NCBI GenBank assembly: GCA_024236155.1
Contig: JACKLA010000001.1
Location: forward strand, 248,001-312,000
DNA from: Sphingomonadaceae bacterium
GTDB lineage: Bacteria; Pseudomonadota; Alphaproteobacteria; Sphingomonadales; Sphingomonadaceae
Direction of reading: 5' to 3'
DNA length: 64,000 nt
In this document: positions 35,890 through 44,330 of the stretch, piece after piece
Layout: each line of letters starts with the position of its first letter
Position numbering within the stretch: position 1 is the first letter of the stretch
Made by a program: the position numbers and the translations under genes
The notes under the pieces: model-generated
The model's database searches: none
Told to the model about the DNA's origin: nothing
The model's input: only the letters and a program-made list of their open reading frames with translations

Positions 35890-36687
35890 TTACTCGCCGG
35901 TGAACTTTGGCACGCGCTTTTCGAGCAGGGCGTCCACACCCTCCATATGGTCGGCGGTGACATGCATCAGCGCCTGCGCATTGGCGGCCATTTCCAGAGC
36001 GGTATCATAGCTGGTGTGCCGCCCCTGCCGCATCAGGTTCTTCGCCTGCCGCAGCGCGTGCGGCGGCATGGCGGCGACCTTGGCAGCGAGTGCCTGCGCT
36101 TCGTCCATCAGTGTATCGGCTTGGGCCACGCGGCTGACGAGGCCCCAGTCGAGCGCGGTCTGCGCATCGATCACATCCCCGGTATAGAACAACTCCGCCG
36201 CACGCGCCTCGCCGATGATGCGCGGCAGGATCCATGTGCCCCCATCCCCCGGAATGATGCCGAGCTTGAGGAAGGTGACGCCGAATTTGGCCTTGTTGCT
36301 CGCGATGCGGATATCGCCAAGGCAGGCAAGATCGCAGCCCAGCCCGATCGCCGGCCCGTTGACCGCCGCAATCAACGGCACACGCAGCCCGTAAAGTGCG
36401 CGCAGCACCTTGTGGATGTTGCCCCGATAGCCGTCGGAGATGGCAGGGGCAGTACCACCAAAATTCCCCGTCCGCTCCTTCATCGCCTTGATATCGCCGC
36501 CCGCACTGAACGCCCGCCCCGCGCCGGTCAGGATCACGCAGCGCACGTCCATATCGGCATTCACCGCGTCGCAAGCAGCGGCAAACGCATCCCCATCGCC
36601 CGCAGCGCCAAGCGGGTTCATCGTCTCGGGCCGGTTGAGAGTGAGAGTGGTGATGTGGTTGGCGGTTTGGACGGTGAGGAGGGGCAT
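35890..36687 (-). CDS. Enoyl-CoA hydratase/isomerase family protein
   Basis: 265 residues of the crotonase superfamily. CoA/oxyanion-hole segments GRAFSAGGDIKAMKER and NGPAIGLGCDLACLGDIRIAS are clear, and AKFGVTFLKLGIIPGDGGTWILPRIIG follows where the catalytic acidic residues sit. Here the usual Glu in the GxxPxxG loop reads as Gly-Asp, so the exact reaction is uncertain. It lies in a minus-strand run behind dxs and a small gene (8 bases from its stop). Confidence 0.88.
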   Translation of the reverse strand: MPLLTVQTANHITTLTLNRPETMNPLGAAGDGDAFAAACDAVNADMDVRCVILTGAGRAFSAGGDIKAMKERTGNFGGTAPAISDGYRGNIHKVLRALYGLRVPLIAAVNGPAIGLGCDLACLGDIRIASNKAKFGVTFLKLGIIPGDGGTWILPRIIGEARAAELFYTGDVIDAQTALDWGLVSRVAQADTLMDEAQALAAKVAAMPPHALRQAKNLMRQGRHTSYDTALEMAANAQALMHVTADHMEGVDALLEKRVPKFTGE

Positions 36688-36695
36688 GGGCGTGT

Positions 36696-36911
36696 CTATC
36701 GCCGTTGGACAAACTGGGCGAGGCGCATGCCCTTTCGCACCTCAGTCGCATAGCTATTATCGATATCGGAAGCCTCAACAACTTGGTTCGCCGCACTGCC
36801 AATTTCGTCGGCAAACTCGATTCCAAACAGGTGAATTTGTGTCACACGCTCACCTTTGCCAGCGTTCGCAACGCGCTCGCTAAGTATCTTCGCCAATTGG
36901 CTGATTTGCAC
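36696..36911 (-). CDS. Small HTH-like hypothetical protein following dxs
   Basis: 71 residues from a GTG at 36911, chosen because AGGAGGT lies 5 bases upstream and overlaps the dxs stop codon; the frame itself opens at 36941 inside dxs. The sequence (KGERVTQIHLFGIEFADEI and SYATEVRKGMRLAQFV) looks like a conserved small domain of HTH-like character, where the second half resembles a recognition helix region. I recall similar small alphaproteobacterial proteins but no assigned function. Probably cotranscribed with dxs. Confidence 0.65.
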   Translation of the reverse strand: MQISQLAKILSERVANAGKGERVTQIHLFGIEFADEIGSAANQVVEASDIDNSYATEVRKGMRLAQFVQRR

Positions 36912-36921
36912 AATCCACCTC

Positions 36922-38844
36922 CTAAGCCCGCGCTTCCTCAACGCCCGCCGAATTATGCCGCAGTGCCTTCAGCACCGTATCGACGATCTGCGGTGCATTA
37001 AGGCCCGCCTCGTCATATTGCTTTGCCGGATCGTCCTGGTCCTGGAAGATATCGGGCAGGCGCATGGTGCGTACTTTCAACCCTGCATCGGTCAGGCCTT
37101 CGTCGCTGGCGAAGGTCAGCACATGCGCGCCGAGGCCGCCGATGGCGCCTTCCTCGACCGTGACCACGACCTCATGCGTGCGCATCAGCTTCTCGATCAG
37201 GGCGGTGTCGAGCGGCTTGGCGAAGCGCAGGTCGGCAACTGTGGTCGAAAGTCCTCTGGCCTCGAGCTGGTCGGCGGCCTTTTTCGCCTCCTCAAGCCGC
37301 GCGCCGAGCGAGAGGATCGCCACCTTGCTGCCTTCACGCACGATCCGGCCCTTGCCGATTTTGAGCTTTTGCAGCGTATCGGGTATAGCAACCCCTGTCC
37401 CCGCGCCGCGCGGATAGCGGAAGGCGATGGGGCCGTCGTCATATTCGGCGGCGGTGTAGGTCATATGCGCCAGCTCCGCCTCGTCGGCGGCCGCCATCAC
37501 CACCATATTGGGCAGGGTGGCGAGATAGGTGATGTCGAAGCTGCCCGCATGGGTGCAGCCATCGGCCCCCACCAGCCCGGCACGGTCGATCGCGAAGCGC
37601 ACGGGCAGGTTCTGGATCGCGACGTCATGCACCACCTGATCATAGGCGCGCTGGAGGAAGGTCGAATAGATGGCGGCAAAGGGCCGCATCCCTTGTGCCG
37701 CCAGACCGGCCGCGAAGGTGACGCCATGCTGTTCGGCAATGCCGACGTCGAAACTGCGGTCCGGGTGCGCCTTCGCAAAGCGGTCGACCCCCGTGCCGCT
37801 CGGCATGGCAGCGGTGATGGCGCAGATACGCTTGTCCATCTCGGCCAGCTTTGCCAGCGTATCGCCAAACACGTTCTGGTAGGCGGGCGGGCCACCGCTC
37901 GACTTCTTCTGCTCACCTGTGATGACGTCGAACTTGGCGACGCCGTGATATTTGTCGGCGCTGTTTTCCGCCGGTGCATAGCCCTTGCCCTTTTGCGTCA
38001 CGACATGGACCAGCACCGGGCCCTGTTCGCTGTCGCGCACGTTTTCCAGCACCGGGATCAGGTGATCGAGATTATGCCCGTCGATCGGGCCGACGTAATA
38101 GAAGCCCAGCTCCTCGAACAATGTCCCCCCGGTCACCATGCCGCGGGTGTATTCCTCCGCCTTGTCGAGCGCGCGGTGGACCCGGCGCGAGAGCTTGGCA
38201 ACCGCTTTGGAGGCGAGACTGCGCAGGCCGAGATATTCGCTGGAGGACACCATCCGGGCGAGATAGGCCGAGAGGCCACCCACCGGCGGGGCGATCGACA
38301 TGTCGTTGTCGTTGAGGATCACAAGGAGGCGGTTGCCCGCCTGTTCGGCATTGTTCATCGCCTCATAGGCCATGCCTGCGCTCATCGACCCGTCGCCGAT
38401 CACCGCGATGCCGCGCCCGGGCTTGTCCTGCAGCTTGTTGGCCACCGCAAAACCCAGCGCCGCGCTGATCGAGGTGGAGCTATGCGCCGCACCGAAGGGG
38501 TCGTATTCGCTCTCTGCTCGCTTGGTGAAGCCGCTGAGGCCGCCGCCCTGGCGCAATGTGCGGATACGGTCGCGCCGCCCGGTGATGATCTTGTGCGGAT
38601 AGCACTGGTGGCCGACATCCCACACCAGCTTGTCATCCGGCGTGTTGAACACATAGTGCAGCGCCACGGTCAGTTCGACCACGCCAAGGCCGGAACCGAG
38701 ATGCCCGCCCGACTGGCTGACGGCATCGATCATTTCAGCGCGCAATTCGTCCGCGAACTGGCGCAGGTCTGCCTTGTCGAGCTGGCGCAGGTCCGCCGGG
38801 TAAGTGACCTTGTCCAGCAAGGGGGTCTGGGGGGATTGGGACAT
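36922..38844 (-). CDS. dxs: 1-deoxy-D-xylulose-5-phosphate synthase
   Basis: 640 residues, full length. Thiamine-diphosphate site GDGSMSAGMAYEAMNNA...NDNDMSIAPPVG, N-terminal SGGHLGSGLGVVELTVALHYVF, DxS catalytic loop and transketolase-type pyrimidine domain ITAAMPSGTGVDRFAKAHPDRSFDVGIAEQH. It condenses pyruvate with glyceraldehyde 3-phosphate at the head of the MEP isoprenoid pathway. That supplies precursors for the polyprenyl synthetase operon 20 kb downstream. Confidence 0.97.
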   Translation of the reverse strand: MSQSPQTPLLDKVTYPADLRQLDKADLRQFADELRAEMIDAVSQSGGHLGSGLGVVELTVALHYVFNTPDDKLVWDVGHQCYPHKIITGRRDRIRTLRQGGGLSGFTKRAESEYDPFGAAHSSTSISAALGFAVANKLQDKPGRGIAVIGDGSMSAGMAYEAMNNAEQAGNRLLVILNDNDMSIAPPVGGLSAYLARMVSSSEYLGLRSLASKAVAKLSRRVHRALDKAEEYTRGMVTGGTLFEELGFYYVGPIDGHNLDHLIPVLENVRDSEQGPVLVHVVTQKGKGYAPAENSADKYHGVAKFDVITGEQKKSSGGPPAYQNVFGDTLAKLAEMDKRICAITAAMPSGTGVDRFAKAHPDRSFDVGIAEQHGVTFAAGLAAQGMRPFAAIYSTFLQRAYDQVVHDVAIQNLPVRFAIDRAGLVGADGCTHAGSFDITYLATLPNMVVMAAADEAELAHMTYTAAEYDDGPIAFRYPRGAGTGVAIPDTLQKLKIGKGRIVREGSKVAILSLGARLEEAKKAADQLEARGLSTTVADLRFAKPLDTALIEKLMRTHEVVVTVEEGAIGGLGAHVLTFASDEGLTDAGLKVRTMRLPDIFQDQDDPAKQYDEAGLNAPQIVDTVLKALRHNSAGVEEARA

Positions 38845-38954
38845 GCCTAGGCTCTAGCCGCAGCGTGGGGGCTTGTCGATTCCACTGCACAGGGCGGGAA
38901 TGCTGTTTTTACAGCACCATCTGCGCATGGCGGTGCATGGTCAGGAGTACTGGG

Positions 38955-39812
38955 TCAGGGGCCACTGCCCGCACCGGCATCGCCTTCACCCGGCTTCGGC
39001 TCGGGGATCACCTTGTTGCACCCGCCATCGCCATAGGTGACCAGCCCGCCCGCCTCGCGCTGGAAGGTGAGGTGACCCGCATTGGGCGGCAGGCAGATGC
39101 GCCCGGTCGTCTCCAGCCGGCTGCCGAGCGGATAGAAGGCAAGGCCCAGCTTAGACCCCCGGATGACCCGCATATAGGCGGGCGGAACACCGCGCACGGC
39201 ACCGGTGCGGGGCCGCATTGGGCGCCCCCCTCCACCGCCGGTCGATGCACCTACCGGTGGACGCATTGCCGCGATCTGTGGCTGCGGGCCGCTGCTATCG
39301 AGCATAAAACAGCCCGGCCCGTTGAGCACCCTGGTCCCGTCGGACGCAAGGATGGTGACCTGGCTTGCCTCCCTGATGCAGACACGCTGATCGAGTGGAA
39401 ACCGCTTCCCGGGTGGGAAACGCGCTGCGTCGAGGCCGCTCGAACGCAGCACGACGACCGGGCCTGCATCGCCTTCTACGTCAGGAGGGGTGTCCGGTGT
39501 TTCGTAGCCTTCACCGCCCGCACATTCGCCCGCGTCGACCACCAGCGCTGAGCCATCGGCGCGGCGGAAAGTAACCGCTCCGCCGCCTTCCGGCACGCAA
39601 ACCCATGCGGTTTCCGGGAGGATCGTTGCGGCGGGATAGAAGTCTGCTGCCTGACCTTCAGACGTGGTGACAAACATCTGCGGGCCGGGCGGCGGCAAAT
39701 CGTCGAGCACGATCTCGCCCAGCGGCTCCTCGACAGGCGGCGTGTCATCCTGTGCCAGTGCGGTCGCTGGAAGCGACAACAGCGCAGCCCGCGCCAGGCC
39801 CGCGCGGATCAT
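38955..39812 (-). CDS. Exported protein with three copies of a FecR-like two-cysteine domain
   Basis: 285 residues from ATG 39812, which overlaps the previous stop as ATGA; the longer frame from 39878 lies inside the neighbour gene. Signal peptide RAALLSLPATALAQ. Three repeats of about 55 residues (about 45-100, 115-170, 220-275) follow the pattern of a strand, a YP or FPxG turn, a Cys in [VI]C[VIL], a TF/TI strand and a second Cys in GxGC/GEC. A Gly/Pro-rich linker joins repeats 2 and 3. No enzyme motif. Last gene of the cyclase operon. Confidence 0.75.
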   Translation of the reverse strand: MIRAGLARAALLSLPATALAQDDTPPVEEPLGEIVLDDLPPPGPQMFVTTSEGQAADFYPAATILPETAWVCVPEGGGAVTFRRADGSALVVDAGECAGGEGYETPDTPPDVEGDAGPVVVLRSSGLDAARFPPGKRFPLDQRVCIREASQVTILASDGTRVLNGPGCFMLDSSGPQPQIAAMRPPVGASTGGGGGRPMRPRTGAVRGVPPAYMRVIRGSKLGLAFYPLGSRLETTGRICLPPNAGHLTFQREAGGLVTYGDGGCNKVIPEPKPGEGDAGAGSGP

Positions 39813-40231
39813 GTCGGCCCTTCCCATCCGCCGCCGCGCTGCCCGGATGGAGGCGGTTCCCTGATCAGCTTGTTGCATCCGCCACCGCCATAAGTGACGA
39901 GGCCGCCGTCCATTTTCTGGAAAGTCACGAAGCGCGCATTGGCGGGCAGGCAGATCTTCGCGTCAACCGCTACGATCCGGCCAAGCGGATACCACGCCAG
40001 CGCATTGGGTGATCCGCGCACGACGGACATTTGCGACGCGCGAACCGGCGGCGGTGGGGGTGGCGGCGGTGGCGGTGGTGGGGGCGGAGGAGGCGGTGCC
40101 GACGACATGGGAACGAATTCCGGTCCCGGCGGCAATTCTTCGGGCGGCTGCTTGGCGCAGGCGGCAAGCACTGCTGTTGCAGCGAGGGCTGCGCACAGGT
40201 TCCGCCAGGCGTGATAGCCGGATTCACTCAC
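39809..40231 (-). CDS. Lipoprotein with a polyproline linker and one two-cysteine domain
   Basis: 140 residues from GTG 40231 (GGGGGG about 8 bases upstream). Lipobox VLAAC, then a short acidic stretch, 17 consecutive prolines (40046-40096) and one copy of the domain (MSVVRGSPNALAWYPLG, KICLPANARFVTFQ, GGLVTYGGGGCNK). The proline run should form a stiff rod holding the domain off the membrane and needs EF-P for translation. Stop overlaps the next gene start (ATGA). Its single repeat is closest to the third repeat of the following protein. Confidence 0.75.
   Translation of the reverse strand: MSESGYHAWRNLCAALAATAVLAACAKQPPEELPPGPEFVPMSSAPPPPPPPPPPPPPPPPPVRASQMSVVRGSPNALAWYPLGRIVAVDAKICLPANARFVTFQKMDGGLVTYGGGGCNKLIREPPPSGQRGGGWEGPT
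40046..40096. repeat. GGN/CCN trinucleotide tract encoding 17 prolines
   Basis: Seventeen consecutive Pro codons on the minus strand, using CCG, CCA, CCC and CCT in mixed order, so it is not a pure simple repeat. The mixed codons reduce slippage, but length variation between strains is still likely. It encodes the linker of the lipoprotein. Confidence 0.85.
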
Positions 40232-40322
40232 CTCGATGTCCCCCCTGCTGCGCGCCCATACGGGCCTGCAGCGCAGCGCAGGCTATCACAGCCAGCGCAT
40301 CGAATCCAATCCTTCGACCGGG

Positions 40323-41138
40323 TCACGGCCCGTTGCCGCCACCACCGCGCTGCCCGGTCTTTTTCAGATCGTCGAACGAGGCGCGGCAGGTTCCGCCCTC
40401 GACGGTCACGAGCGCGCCGCCTCCCAGCGGCTGGAAAGTGAGCGAACCGCTCCCCTTGGGCAGGCAGACCCGCGCCCCGATATCGACCTTGCTGTTCAGC
40501 GGATACCACGCAAGCGCGCCGGGCGATCCGCGAATCACGGTCATCTGGCGAACCACCGGGCAACTGGCCGATGCCGCGACACTTGAACCATCGGGGCAGA
40601 TCTTGCGTGCCACCTTGCGCGGCGCGACGACTTGGGCAGGCGGGCTGCGTTTGAGCGTGCCGCCGCTGAGACCGTATGTCATCTTCCCTTCGGCCTGCTC
40701 CCTCGCGCGCTGTTGCTCTTCGCGGGCACGCTGCTCGGCTTCTGCGCGGGCACGCTGTTCCGCCTCTGCACGCTCAAGCCGTTCGAGCGACAGCGCCAAC
40801 AGCTTTTCGCGAAATTCCTCATCGGAATAGATATATACGAAATCGCACCCCGGTCCGCGCAATTGCTGGTCCAGCCCCTGCGCAACGACCGAAAGATGCG
40901 CGCCCTGCGGCAGGCAAACCAGTTCCGACGCGAGGAATGTCGAACCGACCGGATAGCGCGCCGCAACGTCATCACTGCCGCCGACAACAGCGACCTGGAT
41001 ATTGTCCGGCGGTTCAAGCCGCCCCATCGCGACATCGACCATTCCGTCGGCATCGGGGGTGGTCGTGCAAGCCGCCAGGAAACCCGCCAGCAGCAGCATC
41101 GAAAATGGCGAGCGCATGTTATTTGGAACCAAGGACAT
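40323..41138 (-). CDS. Lipoprotein with two FecR-like two-cysteine domains flanking a coiled coil
   Basis: 271 residues from ATG 41138, chosen for GGGGAG about 7 bases upstream; an ATG at 41117 gives a shorter lipoprotein signal. Lipobox AGFLAAC. First domain (about 45-100: VAVVGGSDDVAARYPVGS, LVCLPQGAHLSV, GPGC), then a charged coiled coil of about 45 residues rich in Glu, Arg, Ala and Gln, then a second domain (about 205-260: MTVIRGSPGALAWYPLN, VCLPKGSGSLTF, GGTC). Overlaps the end of the cyclase gene by 20 bases. Confidence 0.75.
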   Translation of the reverse strand: MSLVPNNMRSPFSMLLLAGFLAACTTTPDADGMVDVAMGRLEPPDNIQVAVVGGSDDVAARYPVGSTFLASELVCLPQGAHLSVVAQGLDQQLRGPGCDFVYIYSDEEFREKLLALSLERLERAEAEQRARAEAEQRAREEQQRAREQAEGKMTYGLSGGTLKRSPPAQVVAPRKVARKICPDGSSVAASASCPVVRQMTVIRGSPGALAWYPLNSKVDIGARVCLPKGSGSLTFQPLGGGALVTVEGGTCRASFDDLKKTGQRGGGGNGP

Positions 41139-43146
41139 GGGCCACTCCCCCCGCAATCTTGTCCCACCGCTCGAGCAACGAGGCAAGTGCCGGTGGCTTT
41201 TCCTGCCAGGCGTGCAGGGCAGCGAGCGCGGCGGTATCGCCATCGAGCGCCTGCGCAACCTGCGCCGCCAATCCGGCCATTTCACCTGTCAGTGGCTGGA
41301 ACACGGCAATCGGCGTATCGACCCCCGACAGCACGATCCTGCCAAGCGGGAGATAAGCGAAATCGGGCGCCGCATCGCGCATTGCGCCGCTCACAAGGAT
41401 GTCGCTGGCAAGGTATTTGTTCGCCCCTTCGAGCCGGGCGGCGGTGTTCATCGCATCGCCCAGCGCGGTGTACTGGATTCGCTGCCGCCCGCCGAAGTTG
41501 CCGACGATCACCGGCCCGCAATGCAGCCCGATCCTCGTCCTTCCGAGTGTTTCGCCCTGTTCGGCCAGCTTGGCACGGAACCCTTCAGCGCAGGCGTGAA
41601 GCGCAAGCGCGCAGGCAACGGCATTCACGGCATCTTCGTCACGCGCGATCGGCGCACCCCAGAAAGCGACGATCGCATCACCGACATATTTGTCGATCGT
41701 TCCGCCATGATCGAGGATCACCTCGCTCATCGCATCGAGATAGCGGTTGAGAATCGAAGCGGTGGTGCGCGGTGGCTGCGAGTGGTTGATCCGGGTGAAA
41801 CCCTCAAGATCGGTGAACAGCATGAACAACTCGCGCTCTTCCCCTTCGAGGGTGAGCTTTTCAGGGTCCTCGAGGATCTCCTGCGCAACCGTCGCAGGCA
41901 GGTATTTGCCCAGCGCGCCGCGCGCAAAGGCCCGCTCGCGCGAGGTGCGCGCACCGGTGAGCACGCTGAAGCCGACCAGCGAAATCGCGAGGGACAGCGC
42001 CCAGCCCGCCATAGGCAGGGTCAGCAGGTCGATATCGATCGAGCGAAACAGCGGCGGCAGGCTCGCCCAGAGCAGCAACAGTCCCGCTATGGCCAGGGCA
42101 AACACCACGCGATTGCGGTCCAGCCCGCCCACGAAAGCGCCCGCACCAATGAAGGCCATGGCGACAAGGGCAACCGCCCAGAGCGGCAGGGCGGAGGGGA
42201 AATTCCCGTCGAGCGCCTGCCGCAGCATATGTGCGTGGACCGCCACGCCGGGAATTTCCTGCTCCCCCTCCATCCGCGTGATCGGGGTCGCGAAACGGTC
42301 GGCGTTGAAGATGCCCAGCCCAATCAGCACATGCTTGCCCGCCAGCAGCGGCGCGAGGCCCTGTGCCGAAGCCGGATCGCGGAAACCGCTGAGCGAATAT
42401 TCGACGAACATGCCCGCTGCTTCGCTGCGTGGGGGCGGGATGGTCGCCGGATCGGCATCGGGCGGAACAGGGTCCTGGATGAAGCGGGTGAAGGCAATCG
42501 ACCCGGAATAGCCGAAATCCTCCAGCGTCATCCCGGCCATCGCGGCAGACATCGGTATCTGCGCCCGCGTGCCCGGCTCATTGCCATCGCGTGTGGGCCA
42601 GTTGCGCGAGATGTTGTCATCATCGTCGCCAATCATCGGCGAACTGCGGACCAGCCCGTCCGATGCCGCGCGGCGCCAGAATTCATCCTGATAGGGAACC
42701 GCATCGCCCGCCGTCGATGCAGTCCAGAAATTGCCCCCGTCGCGCGCGGGATCGGCATAGAGCATGGCGACCGGGGTCGAGACATTCGCCAGCACATCGG
42801 TCAGCCTTTGCTGGTCCTCGGTCGGCTGGATGAAAAAGAAATCGACGCCGATCGATTTCGCCCCGGCCCCGTCTGCCGCCTCGATCGCATTGGCAATGAT
42901 GTTGCGGTCTATCGGGCTGGTCTTGCCCGAATCGCGTGCGGTCGGGTCGTCATAGAGCAGCAGCACGATATCCGGGTCGCGTTCGACCTCGGGGGCGAGC
43001 GCATATGTATAACTGTCATAGGCCAGTCGTTCGAGACTATCGAGGACCGGTGCTTTCCAGCTGATGAAAGGCGGGACCAGCGCGGCGAGCAGGATCAGGG
43101 CGACAATCGCCCATTCGCGCCTGCTTCTCTCCGCGCCTAGCTGCAC
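41119..43146 (-). CDS. CHASE2-domain class III adenylate cyclase
   Basis: 675 residues from GTG 43146, inside the end of the Fur gene. One N-terminal helix, a large extracytoplasmic CHASE2 sensor domain (about 35-340), three membrane helices (about 345-420), then a class III cyclase domain: FTDLEGFT and DKYVGDAIVAFWGAP give the two metal Asp and the purine-specifying Lys, and YTALGDAMNTAARLEG the Thr and transition-state Asn/Arg. The Lys/Thr pair predicts ATP rather than GTP, a class IIIb pattern. Cytoplasmic cAMP output in response to a periplasmic signal. Followed by three exported repeat proteins. Confidence 0.9.
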   Translation of the reverse strand: MQLGAERSRREWAIVALILLAALVPPFISWKAPVLDSLERLAYDSYTYALAPEVERDPDIVLLLYDDPTARDSGKTSPIDRNIIANAIEAADGAGAKSIGVDFFFIQPTEDQQRLTDVLANVSTPVAMLYADPARDGGNFWTASTAGDAVPYQDEFWRRAASDGLVRSSPMIGDDDDNISRNWPTRDGNEPGTRAQIPMSAAMAGMTLEDFGYSGSIAFTRFIQDPVPPDADPATIPPPRSEAAGMFVEYSLSGFRDPASAQGLAPLLAGKHVLIGLGIFNADRFATPITRMEGEQEIPGVAVHAHMLRQALDGNFPSALPLWAVALVAMAFIGAGAFVGGLDRNRVVFALAIAGLLLLWASLPPLFRSIDIDLLTLPMAGWALSLAISLVGFSVLTGARTSRERAFARGALGKYLPATVAQEILEDPEKLTLEGEERELFMLFTDLEGFTRINHSQPPRTTASILNRYLDAMSEVILDHGGTIDKYVGDAIVAFWGAPIARDEDAVNAVACALALHACAEGFRAKLAEQGETLGRTRIGLHCGPVIVGNFGGRQRIQYTALGDAMNTAARLEGANKYLASDILVSGAMRDAAPDFAYLPLGRIVLSGVDTPIAVFQPLTGEMAGLAAQVAQALDGDTAALAALHAWQEKPPALASLLERWDKIAGGVAHVLGSK

Positions 43147-43601
43147 GCGGCGCAGAGACCCCTGATTTCGATAATCGGTCGTTCGGGCCTGAAGCCCTGC
43201 GCCTGCGCCACGCCGCGCACCGCATTGGCGATGGCATCGTCATCGACATGCGTCGCTTCACCGCAATTGTCGCACACCAGGAAAATGCAGTCGTGCAGGC
43301 AGCCCGGATGGCTGTTGGCGAGGAAAGCATTGGCGCTTTCGACCCTTAGCGCGAGGTTGTTCGCCACGAACAGGTCAAGGATGCGATAGACGCTGTTGGG
43401 CGCCACGCGCTTGCCGCGCTTGGCCGAAAGATTGTCCGAAATATCGTAAGCCGAAGCGGGCTTTTCGTGCCGCGCCAGTTCCTCGAACACATCTGCGCGC
43501 AAGCCGGTCCATTGCTCGCCAGCGCCGGTCAATGCCTCGCGCGCAGCGTCGACCAGGCTCTTGCCCGAATGTTCGTGATGGGTGTGTTCATGCCGTGCCA
43601 T
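43137..43601 (-). CDS. zur: Fur family regulator, Zur-like
   Basis: 154 residues from ATG 43601 (a frame start 7 codons earlier lacks a ribosome site). His-rich N-terminus (HEHTHHEHSG), winged helix with RADVFEELARHEKPASAYDISDNL and PNSVYRILDLFVANNLA, dimerisation domain with HDCIFLVCDNCG and a C-terminal CAAC; the two CxxC pairs form the structural zinc site. The CDNC motif and the His-rich tip favour Zur over Fur. Its stop overlaps the cyclase GTG by 10 bases, so zinc status and cyclase expression may be linked. Confidence 0.82.
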   Translation of the reverse strand: MARHEHTHHEHSGKSLVDAAREALTGAGEQWTGLRADVFEELARHEKPASAYDISDNLSAKRGKRVAPNSVYRILDLFVANNLALRVESANAFLANSHPGCLHDCIFLVCDNCGEATHVDDDAIANAVRGVAQAQGFRPERPIIEIRGLCAACS

Positions 43602-43652
43602 GGCGCCAATATAGCGCGCCACGGCACGAACACCAGCCGTCCGGCTGCCGGC

Positions 43653-44330
43653 TCAGTTGCGGGTGAAACCGGCCTTGTAATGCGCGGGGTACATCCGCTT
43701 GAGCGCGGCGACCTTGGGCGCATCCCACCGCACGATATAGCCGTGCTTCGGGTTCTTCAGCGCAAAGTCCTGATGATAGGCTTCGGCCGGGTAGAATCTG
43801 CGATAGGAAATGACGTCGGTGACGATTGCCCCGCGCCATTTGCCCGACTGCGCCATCTGCTTCAGGTAAGCCTCTGCCACTGCGCGCTGTTCGCCGCTCA
43901 TCGGGACCAGCTCGGCATTGTACTGCGCACCGCGATCCGGCCCCTGCCGGTTCTTCAGTGTCGGGTCGGCCACCACCGAGAAGAAGATGCGCAGCAGCTG
44001 GTCATACCGCACCACCTTGGGATCGTAGGTGACCTTTACCGCTTCGACATGGTTGGTGCCGCCCGCGCTGACGCGATCATATTTCGCGGTCGCCGAATTG
44101 CCGCCGTGATAGCCGGAAACAGCGCTCTTCACGCCCTTCACATGGCTGAACACCGCCTCGACGCCCCAGAAGCAGCCGCCGGCAAAGACAGCCGTTTTGG
44201 TGCCCAGCCCTTCATTGGCGAAGCGTTTGGCCGCAGGCGCGGCAACCGGTCGCTCAAGCGCGATAGCAGGCTGCGAGAAGCCCGCTGCCAGCAGGGCAAG
44301 GGGAAGGAACGCTCCGAAGAGCCGCTTCAT
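43653..44330 (-). CDS. msrA: Peptide-methionine (S)-S-oxide reductase, exported
   Basis: 225 residues from ATG 44330, the frame's upstream extension being noncoding. Signal peptide LFGAFLPLALLAAGFSQPAIA; catalytic AGGCFWGVEAVF; GYHGGNSATAKYDRVSAGGTNHVEAVKVTYDP; AEAYHQDF. Repairs methionine-S-sulfoxide in the envelope, complementing the exported MsrB at 22.9 kb. Its start overlaps the 45-codon gene's stop (ATGA); the Zur gene follows after 51 bases. Confidence 0.94.
   Translation of the reverse strand: MKRLFGAFLPLALLAAGFSQPAIALERPVAAPAAKRFANEGLGTKTAVFAGGCFWGVEAVFSHVKGVKSAVSGYHGGNSATAKYDRVSAGGTNHVEAVKVTYDPKVVRYDQLLRIFFSVVADPTLKNRQGPDRGAQYNAELVPMSGEQRAVAEAYLKQMAQSGKWRGAIVTDVISYRRFYPAEAYHQDFALKNPKHGYIVRWDAPKVAALKRMYPAHYKAGFTRN

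Noticed and set aside
36856..38850. 664-codon frame antisense to dxs
   Set aside because: Mirror of a highly conserved gene; no own signals.
39894..40214. Glycine-rich plus-strand frame
   Set aside because: Complement of the polyproline tract; no signal and antisense to a lipoprotein gene.
41002..43140. 712-codon frame antisense to the cyclase
   Set aside because: The cyclase motifs are unambiguous on the minus strand; the antisense product is Arg/Gly-rich without a fold.
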